A stretch of 64,000 nt of DNA from Mycobacterium sp. E3198 (GTDB lineage Bacteria > Actinomycetota > Actinomycetes > Mycobacteriales > Mycobacteriaceae). Both the position numbers and the translations under genes were made by a program. The notes under the pieces are model-generated. The model saw nothing but the letters and a program-made list of their open reading frames with translations. It was not told the origin of the DNA and did not search any database. The stretch lies in the NCBI RefSeq assembly GCF_001667015.1, contig NZ_LZIS01000123.1, positions 1 to 64,000 of the forward strand. Reading direction: 5' to 3'. This document shows, in pieces, positions 16,824 to 26,182 of the stretch (position 1 is its first letter; each line of letters opens with the position of its first letter).

Positions 16824-18245
16824 TTAGGGCGCGTAGCCCAAAGTGCTCTTGACCTCTAGGTACTCGTGGAACCCGAACTCGCTCCACTCCCGGCCGTTGC
16901 CGCTGTGCTTGTAGCCGCCGAACGCCGAGTTCATGTCGAAGGCGTGGTTGATCGTGACCCAGCCGGCGCGGATCTTGCGAGCGACCTCCCGGGCCTTGTC
17001 GACGTCCGCCCCGGAGACGTAACCGGCCAGGCCGTAGTCGGTGTCGTTGGCGATCTCGACGGCCTGGTCGATGTCGTCGTAGCCGAGGATGCACAGCACC
17101 GGACCGAAGATCTCCTCGCGCGCGATCGTCATGTCGTTGGTGACGTCGGCGAAGACCGTCGGCTTGACGTAGTACCCCGTGTCCAGCCCCGCCGGCCGGC
17201 CCGGGCCGCCGGCGACCACGGTCGCGCCCTCGTCGATGCCCTGCTGGATCAGGCCCTGAATCTTCTCGAATTGCGCCCTCGATGCCACCGGACCGATCGC
17301 GGTCTTGTCTTGCGGGTCGCCCACCTTCACGTGCTCGGCGACCCCACGGGCGATGCCGATCGCCTCTGCCATCCGGGAATTCGGGACCAGCATGCGCGAC
17401 GGCGCGTTACAGCTCTGCCCGGAATTCGGCATCATGTTGACCACGCCGGCGCGCACGCTGTCGGCAAAGCCCGCGTCGTCGAGGACGATGTTGGGGCTCT
17501 TGCCGCCGAGTTCCTGCGTCACCCGTTTCACCGTCGGGGCGGCGTTGCGGGCGACCTCGACCCCGGCGCGGGTGGATCCGGTGAACGACACCATGTCGAT
17601 GTCGGGATGGCTCGCCAAGGCGACGCCGACGCCGGGGCCGTCGCCGTTGACCAGGTTGTACACCCCGGCCGGCACGCCCGCGGCGTCCAGGATCTCGGTG
17701 AAGATGTAGGCCGAGAAGGGCGCCACCTCGGACGGCTTCAGGATCATCGTGCAGCCCGTCGCCAGCGCGGGGTACACCTTGACCGCGATCTGGTTCAGCG
17801 GCCAGTTCCACGGCGTGATCAGCCCGCAGACGCCGATCGGCTCCTTGGAGATAAGGGTCGCCCCGTGCTGTTCGGAGAATTCGAAGTTCTTCAGCACGTC
17901 GATCGCGGTCACCAGGTGGCCGAGGCCGAGTTGGACCTGCGGGCCCGCGGCCAGCGAGGGGGGCGCGCCCATTTCCTCGGTGACGGCGTCGGCGAGATCG
18001 CCCGCCCGTTTCCCGTATTCGGCGAGGATGGCCTCCAGCAGATCGAGGCGCTGTTCGCGGCTGCTCTGCGACCAGCCGGTGAAGGCGCGGCGGGCGGCCT
18101 GAACCGCCACGTCGACGTCGGCCGCCGAGCCGAGCGAGATCTTGCCGGAGGCCTGCTCGGTCGCCGGGTTTTCGACGTCGAAGGTGTTGGGCCGCACCGG
18201 GTCGACCCAGCGGCCGTCGATGTAGAACTTCAGGTATTCGCGCAT
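16824..18245 (-). CDS. NAD-dependent aldehyde dehydrogenase
   Basis: 473-residue aldehyde dehydrogenase superfamily enzyme. The general-base Glu lies in Q-E-L-G-G-K-S-P and the nucleophilic Cys in N-S-G-Q-S-C-N-A-P-S-R; the NAD-binding stretch is T-P-W-N-W-P-L and F-T-G-S-T-R-A-G. The C-terminal A-F-G-G-Y-K-H-S-G-N-G-R-E is typical. All key residues are present. It is the last gene of the leftward operon, 14 bp after the ThDP enzyme. In the island it probably oxidises an aldehyde produced from ring-cleavage alcohol to the acid, or the aldehyde released by the ThDP lyase. The exact substrate cannot be read from sequence. Confidence 0.9.
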   Translation of the reverse strand: MREYLKFYIDGRWVDPVRPNTFDVENPATEQASGKISLGSAADVDVAVQAARRAFTGWSQSSREQRLDLLEAILAEYGKRAGDLADAVTEEMGAPPSLAAGPQVQLGLGHLVTAIDVLKNFEFSEQHGATLISKEPIGVCGLITPWNWPLNQIAVKVYPALATGCTMILKPSEVAPFSAYIFTEILDAAGVPAGVYNLVNGDGPGVGVALASHPDIDMVSFTGSTRAGVEVARNAAPTVKRVTQELGGKSPNIVLDDAGFADSVRAGVVNMMPNSGQSCNAPSRMLVPNSRMAEAIGIARGVAEHVKVGDPQDKTAIGPVASRAQFEKIQGLIQQGIDEGATVVAGGPGRPAGLDTGYYVKPTVFADVTNDMTIAREEIFGPVLCILGYDDIDQAVEIANDTDYGLAGYVSGADVDKAREVARKIRAGWVTINHAFDMNSAFGGYKHSGNGREWSEFGFHEYLEVKSTLGYAP

Positions 18246-18259
18246 CACATCATCCTTCC

Positions 18260-19966
18260 CTATTGCGTGCCTTCGGCATACCAGGTGCGGAATTCGTCGT
18301 ACTTGGGCATCTCCTCGGAATTGGCCTTCGGATCGATGCAGACGTGGACGACGGCGGTCTTGCCGCTCGCATAGCCGCGCTGGATCGCGGGGCCGATCTC
18401 GTCCTCCTTCTCGACGTACTCGCCGTGACAGCCGAAGCCCTCGGCGACCTTGTCGAGGCGGACGTCCTTGCTCCAGTGCACGCCGGGCTGCGGCGACGGC
18501 TGGGGGAAGGTGCGCTTGTAGACGCCCACCTCGAGGCCCCACTGGTGGTCGACGCCCACCACGCACACCAGCGGAAGCTTTTGTCGCGCCGCGGTTTCCA
18601 ACTCGGCGATATGAAACAAGAACGCCGAGTCGCTGGTCAGCAGCATCACCGGGCGCTTGCCGCCCTCGGCGACCGACGCCCCGATCGCGTACGGCAGGCC
18701 GGTGCCCAGATGGCCGAAGTTCTGGTTCCAGATGACGTCGCGCGGTTTGGCCTGCGAGTAGGTCCAACCGAAGATCACGGTGGCGCCGCCGTCGCGGACC
18801 ATGATGCCGTCCTTCGGGAACGCTTTGGTCGCCTCGACGACGAAGCGCGCCGGGTGTATCGGTGTCCGGCCCGTCGGCGCGTTCTGGGCGAGCTGCGCCA
18901 GCTCCGCCGCGTCGTCGGAGATCCAGCGGTCCAGATCGGGCGAAGGTTTTCTCGGGCTATCCCGGAGCGCTTCCACCAGCTGGGGCACCACACCGCGGAG
19001 GTCACCGACCAGCGGGACGTCAATGGGGCGGTTCACGCCGACGGCCACCGGATCCTGTTCGACCAGAACCCATTTCCGCTTCGCGTCGTTCGCCGCCCAG
19101 TGGCGGGTCCTGCCGTAGTGGCTCGGCTCGCCGAGCTCCGTGCCGAGCGCGACGCACAGATCGGACTGCACCACCGCCTCCACGGCCGCCGGCGAGAACC
19201 CGTAGGCGAAGGTGCGGTCCTCGAGACCCTCGATGAACGATGTGCCGCCGGAGGTCTGGATCACCGGGCAGGCCATGAGGTCGGCCAGCTCCCGCACCGC
19301 CGCACCGGTGCGCGAGGTGTGGACCCCGTGTCCGACCAGCAGGATCGGGCTCTCCGCCGCCCGGATCAGCTTCGCCGCTTCGGCGACCTCGCGTTCGCCC
19401 GCGGTCTGGTTGACGAGCCGGTACCGGTTGGGCGGCAACGGATCCGGCACGTCCAGCTCGGAGAGGATGACGTGCGACGGGTACTCGATGTAGGCCGGGC
19501 CCGGAGTGCCGGACAAGGCCCGGCGGATCGCCTCGTGGATGATCTCGTCGGTCTGGTCGGCGTACTCGATGGAGGCGCTGTACTTGACCGACGGCGCGAC
19601 AAGGGGCTCCTGCTGGACGAATTGGATGCGCCCGCGCCGGACCCGGCGCTCGGTGATGCGGGCGCGCTGGCCACCCAGGAAGATCACCGGCGAGTTCTCC
19701 ACGAGCGCGCATTGGATCGCACCGGCCATGTTCGCCATGCCGGGGCCGAGCGTGCCGATGCAGAGGCCGGGCCTACCCGTCATTCGCGACGCCGCCTCGG
19801 CCATGAATCCCGCGCTCAGTTCGTGGTGCGGTGCGACCACCGACCACCCGCGAGCGTCGGCCGCGGCGAACATGTGCACGAAGTTCGGGTCCGGGATGCC
19901 GAACAACGTGTTGACACCCTCGGCCTCGAACAGGTCGAGGATGCGCTGGTAGACGGGCACGGCCAT
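18260..19966 (-). CDS. ThDP-dependent enzyme, acetolactate synthase/2-hydroxyacyl-CoA lyase-like
   Basis: 568-residue ThDP enzyme with the normal PYR, central and PP domains. The ATG at 19966 follows AAAGGAA. The catalytic Glu49 sits in P-H-H-E-L-S-A-G-F-M-A-E-A, and G-T-L-G-P-G-M-A-N-M follows. In the PP domain the usual G-D-G...N-N reads S-D-S-A-F-L-F-H-I-A-E-L ... V-V-G-V-D-H-Q-W-G, so the Asp ligand is kept while the second Asn is Asp; this would still coordinate Mg2+ but is uncommon. The gene follows the CoA transferase with a 2-bp gap and precedes the aldehyde dehydrogenase. A 2-hydroxyacyl-CoA lyase or 2-oxoacid decarboxylase shortening a CoA-linked intermediate fits; acetolactate synthase is less likely here. 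Confidence 0.82.
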   Translation of the reverse strand: MAVPVYQRILDLFEAEGVNTLFGIPDPNFVHMFAAADARGWSVVAPHHELSAGFMAEAASRMTGRPGLCIGTLGPGMANMAGAIQCALVENSPVIFLGGQRARITERRVRRGRIQFVQQEPLVAPSVKYSASIEYADQTDEIIHEAIRRALSGTPGPAYIEYPSHVILSELDVPDPLPPNRYRLVNQTAGEREVAEAAKLIRAAESPILLVGHGVHTSRTGAAVRELADLMACPVIQTSGGTSFIEGLEDRTFAYGFSPAAVEAVVQSDLCVALGTELGEPSHYGRTRHWAANDAKRKWVLVEQDPVAVGVNRPIDVPLVGDLRGVVPQLVEALRDSPRKPSPDLDRWISDDAAELAQLAQNAPTGRTPIHPARFVVEATKAFPKDGIMVRDGGATVIFGWTYSQAKPRDVIWNQNFGHLGTGLPYAIGASVAEGGKRPVMLLTSDSAFLFHIAELETAARQKLPLVCVVGVDHQWGLEVGVYKRTFPQPSPQPGVHWSKDVRLDKVAEGFGCHGEYVEKEDEIGPAIQRGYASGKTAVVHVCIDPKANSEEMPKYDEFRTWYAEGTQ

Positions 19967-19968
19967 GG

Positions 19969-21153
19969 TCACAATTCCTTTCCGTCGCGAGCCGGGGGCA
20001 CCAGGCTCGCGCCGAGCTCTTCGAGCACTTGTGCGGTGTCGGCGCCGAGTTCCGGCGCCGGTCCGGCGACGCGACCGGGTGTCCGGGAGAACCAGGTGGG
20101 TACGCCCGGGAAGCGGACCGGCCCGTGCGGGGTGTCCACGGTCTGGAACATGCCGACCGCGTTCAGATGGGGGTCGTCGAACAGTGCGCCGGGCGTGTTC
20201 AGCGGCGCGGCCGGTATCTCGAGTTCGCCGAACAGCTCCAGCCACTCGCTCGTCGAGCGTTGCTTCATCGTCTCCGCGACCAATCCATAGATCGTGTCGA
20301 TCTCCCGCGCCCGCTGTTCCAGGGTCGAATACAGTTCGCTGGCCCACGGTGGTCGCACGGCGTTGATGAAGGCGTCCCAGTGCTTGTCGTTGTAGATCAG
20401 CGCGGCGATGTAGCCGTCACTGGTGCGATACGGACGCCGGTTGGGCGCCACTGTTCGCGGATAGACGGCCGGCCCCAGGGGCGGGTCGAACAGGGCGCCG
20501 TTGGCGTGTTCGACGAGGATGAACGAGGCCATGGTTTCGAACATGGCGACCTCGACCTCTTGCCCCTCGCCGGTGCGCTCGCGGTGATACAAGGCCATGG
20601 TGGTGGCATACAGCGCCGTCAACCCGGCGACCTTGTCGGCCATGATCGTTCCGACGTAGTCGGCCTCGCCGGTCAATTGCTGTTGCACCGCGGGCAGCCC
20701 ACATTCGGCCTGGATGGTGTCGTCGTATGCGGGCCGGTCCCGTTCGGGTCCGCGCCGGGAGTACCCGTAGCAATTGGTGTAGACGATCGCCGGGTTGATC
20801 GCGACGACGTCGTCGTAGGCGAAGCCGAGCTTGGCGATCGCCTTGGCCCGCATCGAGTGGATGAACACGTCCGCGGTCTCGATGAGCGCGCGTAGCGCTT
20901 GCGTTCCGGCGTCGGTGTGCAGGTCCAGCACGACGCTGCGCTTGCCGCGGTTGACGTTGACGAACACCCCGCTCATGCCCGGTGCGGGGCCGACCGAGAT
21001 GTACCGGGTGTTGTCGCCCTGGGGCGGTTCGACCTTGATCACGTCGGCGCCCATGTCGGCCATGATCTGCGTGCAATACGGCCCCATCACCATTGCGGTG
21101 AGGTCGACGACCCGCACACCCGCCAGCGGTCCCGCGCCCGCCCGGCTACCCAT
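19969..21153 (-). CDS. CaiB/BaiF family (class III) CoA-transferase
   Basis: 394-residue family III CoA-transferase. The N-terminal L-A-G-V-R-V-V-D-L-T, the D-V-I-K-V-E-P-P-Q-G-D motif and R-G-K-R-S-V-V-L-D-L are standard; the catalytic Asp is in R-P-A-Y-D-D-T-I-Q-A-E-C-G. Domain order and length are normal. Start ATG 21153 overlaps the end of the preceding SDR gene by 8 bp, so the two are translationally linked. It would move CoA between two carboxylic acids, e.g. activating the acid released by the lactonase. Family members include formyl-CoA, carnitine and alpha-methylacyl-CoA (racemase) types; without a specificity signature I leave the substrate open. Confidence 0.9.
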   Translation of the reverse strand: MGSRAGAGPLAGVRVVDLTAMVMGPYCTQIMADMGADVIKVEPPQGDNTRYISVGPAPGMSGVFVNVNRGKRSVVLDLHTDAGTQALRALIETADVFIHSMRAKAIAKLGFAYDDVVAINPAIVYTNCYGYSRRGPERDRPAYDDTIQAECGLPAVQQQLTGEADYVGTIMADKVAGLTALYATTMALYHRERTGEGQEVEVAMFETMASFILVEHANGALFDPPLGPAVYPRTVAPNRRPYRTSDGYIAALIYNDKHWDAFINAVRPPWASELYSTLEQRAREIDTIYGLVAETMKQRSTSEWLELFGELEIPAAPLNTPGALFDDPHLNAVGMFQTVDTPHGPVRFPGVPTWFSRTPGRVAGPAPELGADTAQVLEELGASLVPPARDGKEL

Positions 21154-22081
21154 GCAGCACGCCCCGGTCGCTGGAGCGCCGCGCGAGCTCGAAACTGTAG
21201 CGGATGTGTTGCTGGTGGCCGTCGGGAACGGCGGGAAACACCAACGGCGCCTCGATGTTTCGGATCGCATCGAGGTGCTCGCCGACGTCCTCGACCGTCC
21301 AGGCCGGCCGATGCACGCCGGGACTCTCGGCGACGACCGCCCGCGCCACCCGGCCCGCCAGGGCGACGAACACCTCCCCGGTCACCGAGCAGCTCTCGTG
21401 CGCGAGCCAACCCACCACGGGCGCAACGAGTTCCGGGCCCATCGGCGGGTAGGCCGACGTGTCGATGCCGGCGGCCATCCTGGTCACCGCCGCCGGCACG
21501 ATCACGTTGCACCGCACGCCGTCGGCCGCGCCTTCGAGGGCCGCGACGTGGGACAGGCCGATCACGCCGGCCTTCGCGGCGGCGTAGTTGGCCACGTCCT
21601 GGTTTCCGTACAGGCCGCCGATGGACGACGTCAGCACGATGCGCCCGTAGCCCGCGTCGCACATCGCCGGGAACGCGGGCCGCACCACGTGGAACGCGCC
21701 GCGCAGGTGGACGTCGAGCACGGCGTCGAAATCCTCGTAGCTCAGCTCTTTCAGCGAGCCGCGGCGGACGTTGCCGGCGTTGTGGATGAGGACGTCGACG
21801 CGACCGTAGGTATCGAGGGCCGCGTCGATGATCGCCTTGCCGCCGTCCGCGGTGGCCACCGAGTCCGTGTTCGCGACGGCTTGCCCACCGGCGGCGACGA
21901 TCTCGCGCACCACCTCGTCGGCCGGGCCGGCATCGGTGCTGTCCCCGGACAGGCCGCCCCCGGGATCGTTGACGACGACCTTCGCGCCGCGCGACGCCAG
22001 CAGCATGGCGTAGGAGCGGCCCAGTCCCCTGCCGCTTCCGGTGATGACGGCGACGCGTCCGTCGAATCTCAGGTCCGACAT
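21146..22081 (-). CDS. Short-chain dehydrogenase, multifunctional-enzyme (Fox2/HSD17B4)-like
   Basis: 311-residue SDR. NAD site T-G-S-G-R-G-L-G-R near residue 15, and V-V-N-D-P-G-G-G-L-S-G with the extended loop that marks the peroxisomal multifunctional-enzyme type 2 branch; N-N-A-G is H-N-A-G-N; active-site Ser in T-S-S-I-G-G-L-Y and Tyr/Lys in N-Y-A-A-A-K-A-G. A C-terminal extension of about 60 residues follows the core. Relatives are (3R)-hydroxyacyl-CoA dehydrogenases, so beta-oxidation of a CoA-linked island intermediate is likely. It abuts the monooxygenase gene stop with no gap and overlaps the CoA transferase. Confidence 0.87.
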   Translation of the reverse strand: MSDLRFDGRVAVITGSGRGLGRSYAMLLASRGAKVVVNDPGGGLSGDSTDAGPADEVVREIVAAGGQAVANTDSVATADGGKAIIDAALDTYGRVDVLIHNAGNVRRGSLKELSYEDFDAVLDVHLRGAFHVVRPAFPAMCDAGYGRIVLTSSIGGLYGNQDVANYAAAKAGVIGLSHVAALEGAADGVRCNVIVPAAVTRMAAGIDTSAYPPMGPELVAPVVGWLAHESCSVTGEVFVALAGRVARAVVAESPGVHRPAWTVEDVGEHLDAIRNIEAPLVFPAVPDGHQQHIRYSFELARRSSDRGVLHG

Positions 22082-23929
22082 CTAGGTTCCCAGGACCAGG
22101 CCATCCAGATCACCCTTGTCGCGCCATTGCCTCAGCAGGTCGTCGAACGCGTAGAAGCCGGGCGAGTAGGGCTCCCCGAGGAACGAGCGGATGCCCTCTC
22201 CCCCGCCACCGCCTTCGTTGTTGTAATAGCCCGGCGTGCAGGTCACTTCGAACGCGGAATTGTCGATCGCGAGATCCCGGATGGTTGCGACCCACTTGTC
22301 CTGACCCTGCTGGCTTGGTTCGACCGTCGTCGCGCCGCGCTTGATCGCTTCGGAAATGATGTAGGCGATGTGTTCGGCCTGCTGCTCGAACATCGCCGTG
22401 GTGTTGGCGGAAACGCCTCCCTGGAGGAAGCCGGTGTGAAACTGGTTGGGAAAGCCGCGCGTGGTCATGCCGTGCAGCGTCTGGTAGCTGTCGCGCCAGT
22501 GATCGAAGAGCGACAGCCCCTCGCGGCCCTCGATCGCTTCCATCGCGTAGCGGCGGCTGATCTCGGTGGAGATCTCGAAGCCGCTGGCGAAGATCACGCA
22601 ATCGACCTCGTACTCGACGCCGCCCGCGACGATGCCGTTCTCCGTGAGCCTTTCCACGCCCTTGGACTCCGACACGTCGATCAGCGTGACGTTGGGATTG
22701 TTGAAGGTCGGCAGGTACTCGTCGCTCGAGCACGGCCGCTTGCAGAGGAAGCGGTAATACGGCTTGAGCGCTTCGGCGGTGGCGGGGTCCTCGACGATCT
22801 CGGCGATGCGGCGGCGCAGCCGCTCCATGATTTTGTAGTCTTCCTCCTCGCGGATCGCCATGATCTGCTCGATGCCCAGCGAGGCGGGGTCGTCGCTGGC
22901 GGCGATCCGCGCGGTCATGTTACGTCCCAGCTCGGTCCAGAAGTCGCAAACCTGGTCCGCCGCATCGAACACCACGCCCTCGAACGGCGACCACCGATGG
23001 AAGTTGCGCTTGCGCTCCGACTGCCATCCGGGCCGCAGCGACTCCGCCCATTCCGGATCCGTGGGCTCGTTGCCCCGCTCGTCCACCGATGACGGCGTCC
23101 GCTGAAACACGAAGAGGTGCTGGGCGTCTCGGCCCAGGTGCGGAACCAGTTGCACGCCCGTCGCACCCGTACCGACCAGCGCAACCCGCTTGTCGTGCAG
23201 CTTGTGCAGCCCGCCGCCGGCGTCCCCGCCGGTGTAGTCGTAGTCCCAGCGCGCCGAGTGGAAGACGTGGCCCTTGAAGTCCTTGAGGCCGGGGACGCCG
23301 GGCAACTTCGGCCGGTTGTAGGAGCCCTGCGTCATCACCACGAAGCGGGCGCGGATGTCGTCGCCGCGATTCGTCCGCAGCCGCCAGCGTTTGATCGAGT
23401 CGTCCCAGCGCACCGTGCGCACCTGGGTGGAGAAGATCGCGCCGTCGTACAGTCCGAAATGCTTGGCGATGCGGCGGCAGTGCTCGTAGATCTCCGCGCC
23501 GTCGGCGAACTTCTTGCTCGGCATGAAGTCGAGCTCTTCGAGCATCGGGATGTAGCAGTACGCGTCGTTGTCGCACTGGATTCCGGGGAAGCGGTTCCAA
23601 TACCAGACGCCGCCGAAGTCCCCGCCCATCTCGATGAAGTGCACGTCGTCGACGCCGGCCTTCTTCAGGTAGGCGCCCGCCAGCAGGCCGGCGATGCCGC
23701 CGCCGAGGACCGCCACCTGGATGTCCTCGGTGATCGGCGTGCGCGGAGTCACCGGCGTGTGCGGGTCGACCTCCGAGAACTCGGCGAAATCACCGGTGAG
23801 TTCCAGATACTGCGTGGATCCTTCGGGCCGCAACCGCTTGTCGCGCTCGTGCAGATACTTCTCGCGGAGCGCGTCGATGTCGATGTCTTGTGGGACGTCG
23901 GTTGGCCCACAGCCGTCGAAGCTCGTCAT
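22082..23929 (-). CDS. Flavin-containing Baeyer-Villiger monooxygenase
   Basis: 615-residue class B flavoprotein. FAD site L-G-G-G-I-A-G-L-L-A near residue 75, the Baeyer-Villiger fingerprint F-K-G-H-V-F-H-S-A-R-W (F-x-G-x3-H-x3-W) near residue 220, and the NADPH site V-G-T-G-A-T-G-V-Q-L. The long N-terminal extension (about 65 residues before FAD) is typical of the cyclododecanone/steroid/phenylacetone branches. It inserts an oxygen next to a ketone to give an ester or lactone. Start ATGA overlaps the Rieske gene stop; the following SDR begins at the next base after the stop. With a lactonase across the divergent promoter, a cyclic-ketone substrate is likely. Confidence 0.92.
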   Translation of the reverse strand: MTSFDGCGPTDVPQDIDIDALREKYLHERDKRLRPEGSTQYLELTGDFAEFSEVDPHTPVTPRTPITEDIQVAVLGGGIAGLLAGAYLKKAGVDDVHFIEMGGDFGGVWYWNRFPGIQCDNDAYCYIPMLEELDFMPSKKFADGAEIYEHCRRIAKHFGLYDGAIFSTQVRTVRWDDSIKRWRLRTNRGDDIRARFVVMTQGSYNRPKLPGVPGLKDFKGHVFHSARWDYDYTGGDAGGGLHKLHDKRVALVGTGATGVQLVPHLGRDAQHLFVFQRTPSSVDERGNEPTDPEWAESLRPGWQSERKRNFHRWSPFEGVVFDAADQVCDFWTELGRNMTARIAASDDPASLGIEQIMAIREEEDYKIMERLRRRIAEIVEDPATAEALKPYYRFLCKRPCSSDEYLPTFNNPNVTLIDVSESKGVERLTENGIVAGGVEYEVDCVIFASGFEISTEISRRYAMEAIEGREGLSLFDHWRDSYQTLHGMTTRGFPNQFHTGFLQGGVSANTTAMFEQQAEHIAYIISEAIKRGATTVEPSQQGQDKWVATIRDLAIDNSAFEVTCTPGYYNNEGGGGGEGIRSFLGEPYSPGFYAFDDLLRQWRDKGDLDGLVLGT

Positions 23930-25272
23930 GAAATCTCTTTCGGCTCACCGGTGCCCATGTACTTCGACAGTTGGTAGTGCAGGTTGACGGTGCTGCGCTC
24001 CCGGTACGGGTTGGGCTTGGTGCCGGGGAAGCCAAGCGATTTCATGCCCTGCTGGACCGCCGCCATGTTGGAGAAGTCCTGCGGCAAGACCGAGCGCCAC
24101 CGCGGGTCGCCGACCGGCGTGTACTCCCACTCCGTCTGCGGCTCTTCGCCTTTGGGGTAGAGCTCGAACACCGATACCTCGAAGATGCACTTGTCGGGGT
24201 GGTAGCTGGGATGGGGTCGCGCGCCGTAGCACAACGCAACCGTCAGACCCTGACCGATCTGAAAGTTCGGGAAGATCTGCCACGCGGTGCCCGCCTGCCC
24301 GAGGATGTCGGGCGGGATCGTCGGCCAGATCACGCCGCGGGCCTCGTCGTCGCGGCGCGCGGACGCCAGCCAGTGCTCGAGGACCTTGTCTGCCGGGGTC
24401 CCCTCGGGCAGCTCGTCGACCAGCCGCTTGGCGGCGTTCACCAGCGTTTCGGTGGTGGAGGTGTTGGTCTCCTCCATGGTGTAGACCTGCATCTCCGCCG
24501 TCGAGATACGCGGGTCGCCGGTGCCCAGTCGGATCTTGGACTTGGTGGCCTCCATGTCATCTGGCGCGTCGTAGCCGATGTTGCTGTGCTTGCCCTGCGC
24601 CTTGGCCCAGCCCTTGAATTCGCCGAACTTGTTGAACTCCGGATGGGTCGTATAGACGTGGTAGGTCTCGTTGAACGCCTCCAGCGCGACCTTCCAGTTG
24701 CAGTCGAAGGACAGCCATTTGCGCCATTTGCAGCGCATGTTTTCCAGCCCGAACGGGTCGAGGATCTTCGCGGCGGGAAACAGGTAGTCGGCCAGCGGCT
24801 CGCAGTCGGGATCCATGTTGATCCACAACCACCCGCCCCACGTGTCGACCTTCACCGGTCGCAGGTGGGTGTTGGCGGGAGTCAGCGCTTCCTGCCAGTC
24901 CTGCTGTTCGCGGATGTGTGTGCACGCCCCGTCCAGCCCGTAGGTCCAGCCGTGGAAACCGCAGACGAACGACTTGCGGGCGCGCCCGCGGGCGTTCTTC
25001 GCGCCCTCGGGTGTGTCGATCAGCCGCCGGCCGCGATGCATGCAGACGTTGTGGTGGGCACGAAATTCGTTGTCGGCGCTGCGCACGACGATGATCGAGT
25101 CGTCGAGAATGTCGTAGGTCAGGTAACTGCCCACCTCGGGCAGCTCTTCGACGCGGCCGACCTGTTGCCAGACTTTTCGCCACAGCCTGTCGCGCTCGGC
25201 GCGCGCGTAATCCTCGCTGATGTAGGCCTCGACGCCGATCGTCATCGGCCTCGAGAGTTCCTCGGCCGTCAT
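23926..25272 (-). CDS. Rieske non-heme iron oxygenase, alpha subunit
   Basis: 448-residue ring-hydroxylating oxygenase large subunit. The Rieske [2Fe-2S] site is C77-x-H79 (V-C-M-H-R-G-R) and C104-x2-H107 (C-G-F-H-G-W), with an unusually long basic insertion (A-R-G-R-A-R-K) between the pairs. The mononuclear iron site lies in A-F-N-E-T-Y-H-V-Y-T-T-H near residue 215; the carboxylate ligand further on was not assigned. It starts at ATG 25272, 5 bp after the SDR stop. No beta subunit, ferredoxin or reductase gene is present in this window, so electrons must come from elsewhere. Hydroxylation or demethylation of a cyclic or aromatic substrate is expected. Confidence 0.9.
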   Translation of the reverse strand: MTAEELSRPMTIGVEAYISEDYARAERDRLWRKVWQQVGRVEELPEVGSYLTYDILDDSIIVVRSADNEFRAHHNVCMHRGRRLIDTPEGAKNARGRARKSFVCGFHGWTYGLDGACTHIREQQDWQEALTPANTHLRPVKVDTWGGWLWINMDPDCEPLADYLFPAAKILDPFGLENMRCKWRKWLSFDCNWKVALEAFNETYHVYTTHPEFNKFGEFKGWAKAQGKHSNIGYDAPDDMEATKSKIRLGTGDPRISTAEMQVYTMEETNTSTTETLVNAAKRLVDELPEGTPADKVLEHWLASARRDDEARGVIWPTIPPDILGQAGTAWQIFPNFQIGQGLTVALCYGARPHPSYHPDKCIFEVSVFELYPKGEEPQTEWEYTPVGDPRWRSVLPQDFSNMAAVQQGMKSLGFPGTKPNPYRERSTVNLHYQLSKYMGTGEPKEIS

Positions 25273-25277
25273 GGATT

Positions 25278-26132
25278 TCACATCCTCCTCATGGCCGCGC
25301 GGAAGGATTCGTCTTTGAGGAACAGGGAGGTGTTGTCGCCGGCGAGGTGGCTCCATCTCAGGTCGAGTCCGCCGTCGACCAGCAGCGTCTGGCCGGTCAC
25401 GTAGCTGGACAACTCCGAGAGCAGGAACAGGATGGCGCCGGCCTGCTCCTCGGGCCGCCCGCGGCGGCCCATCGCGATCGCCCGCCTGTCCCGATCCGGG
25501 TCGTCGTCGACGTAGGTGCGCGACGCCGCGGTCTCGGTGACGCCCGGCGCCACGGCATTCACCCGAATACCCGCCAGCGCCAGCTCGAGCGCCATGGTGC
25601 GCGTCATCGCGGCGATGGCCGCCTTCGCGGTGCCGTAGGCGATGTGAAACGGCGCGGTGTTCATGCCGCTGATCGAGGAGATCGACACGATCGATCCCGG
25701 CAGCTGTTGCTCGACCAGTTCGGCGGCGACGGCCTGGCTCATGAAAAACGCCGTCTCGAGGTTGTCGGTGAAGATCTTGCGCCAATCGCTGCGCGCCACC
25801 CGGGTCGACGGCATCCACGTCGACGGCTCCGCGCCGCCCGCGACGTTGACCAACCCGTACAGGCTGCCGTCGGCGCGCCGCGCCTGGTCGATGACCGCGG
25901 CGATGCCTTCCTCCGTCGACGCGTCCGCCGCGACGGGCACGATTGCCAGGCCCTGTTGTGCCAGCGGGGCGACGTGCTCGTCGAGGTTTTCCTTCGACCG
26001 GCTCACCGCGATCACGGTGGCGCCCGCGCGGGCCGTCATGGCGGTGACGGTCGTGCCGATGCCGCCGCCGCCGGCGCCGGAAACCACCACGATGCGACCG
26101 CGGAGCCCCAGGAAGTCCTCGCGATCGTCCAT
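25278..26132 (-). CDS. Short-chain dehydrogenase/reductase, first gene of leftward operon
   Basis: 284-residue classical SDR. Cofactor site S-G-A-G-G-G-G-I-G-T-T (glycine-rich variant), N-V-A-G-G in place of N-N-A-G, catalytic S-S-I-S-G and Y-G-T-A-K, and V-D-G-G-L-D near the C-terminus. Start ATG 26132 has GGGAAAG upstream; an in-frame ATG 33 codons earlier would read through the operator and is unlikely. It is the first gene of the operon facing the SMP-30 gene. Conversion of the hydroxylated product to the ketone used by the monooxygenase is a plausible role; this is inference from order. Confidence 0.87.
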   Translation of the reverse strand: MDDREDFLGLRGRIVVVSGAGGGGIGTTVTAMTARAGATVIAVSRSKENLDEHVAPLAQQGLAIVPVAADASTEEGIAAVIDQARRADGSLYGLVNVAGGAEPSTWMPSTRVARSDWRKIFTDNLETAFFMSQAVAAELVEQQLPGSIVSISSISGMNTAPFHIAYGTAKAAIAAMTRTMALELALAGIRVNAVAPGVTETAASRTYVDDDPDRDRRAIAMGRRGRPEEQAGAILFLLSELSSYVTGQTLLVDGGLDLRWSHLAGDNTSLFLKDESFRAAMRRM

Positions 26133-26182
26133 GCCCTGCTTTCCCTGCCCCAGACACTGCCGGCCGCCGCGACCCGCTAGTT

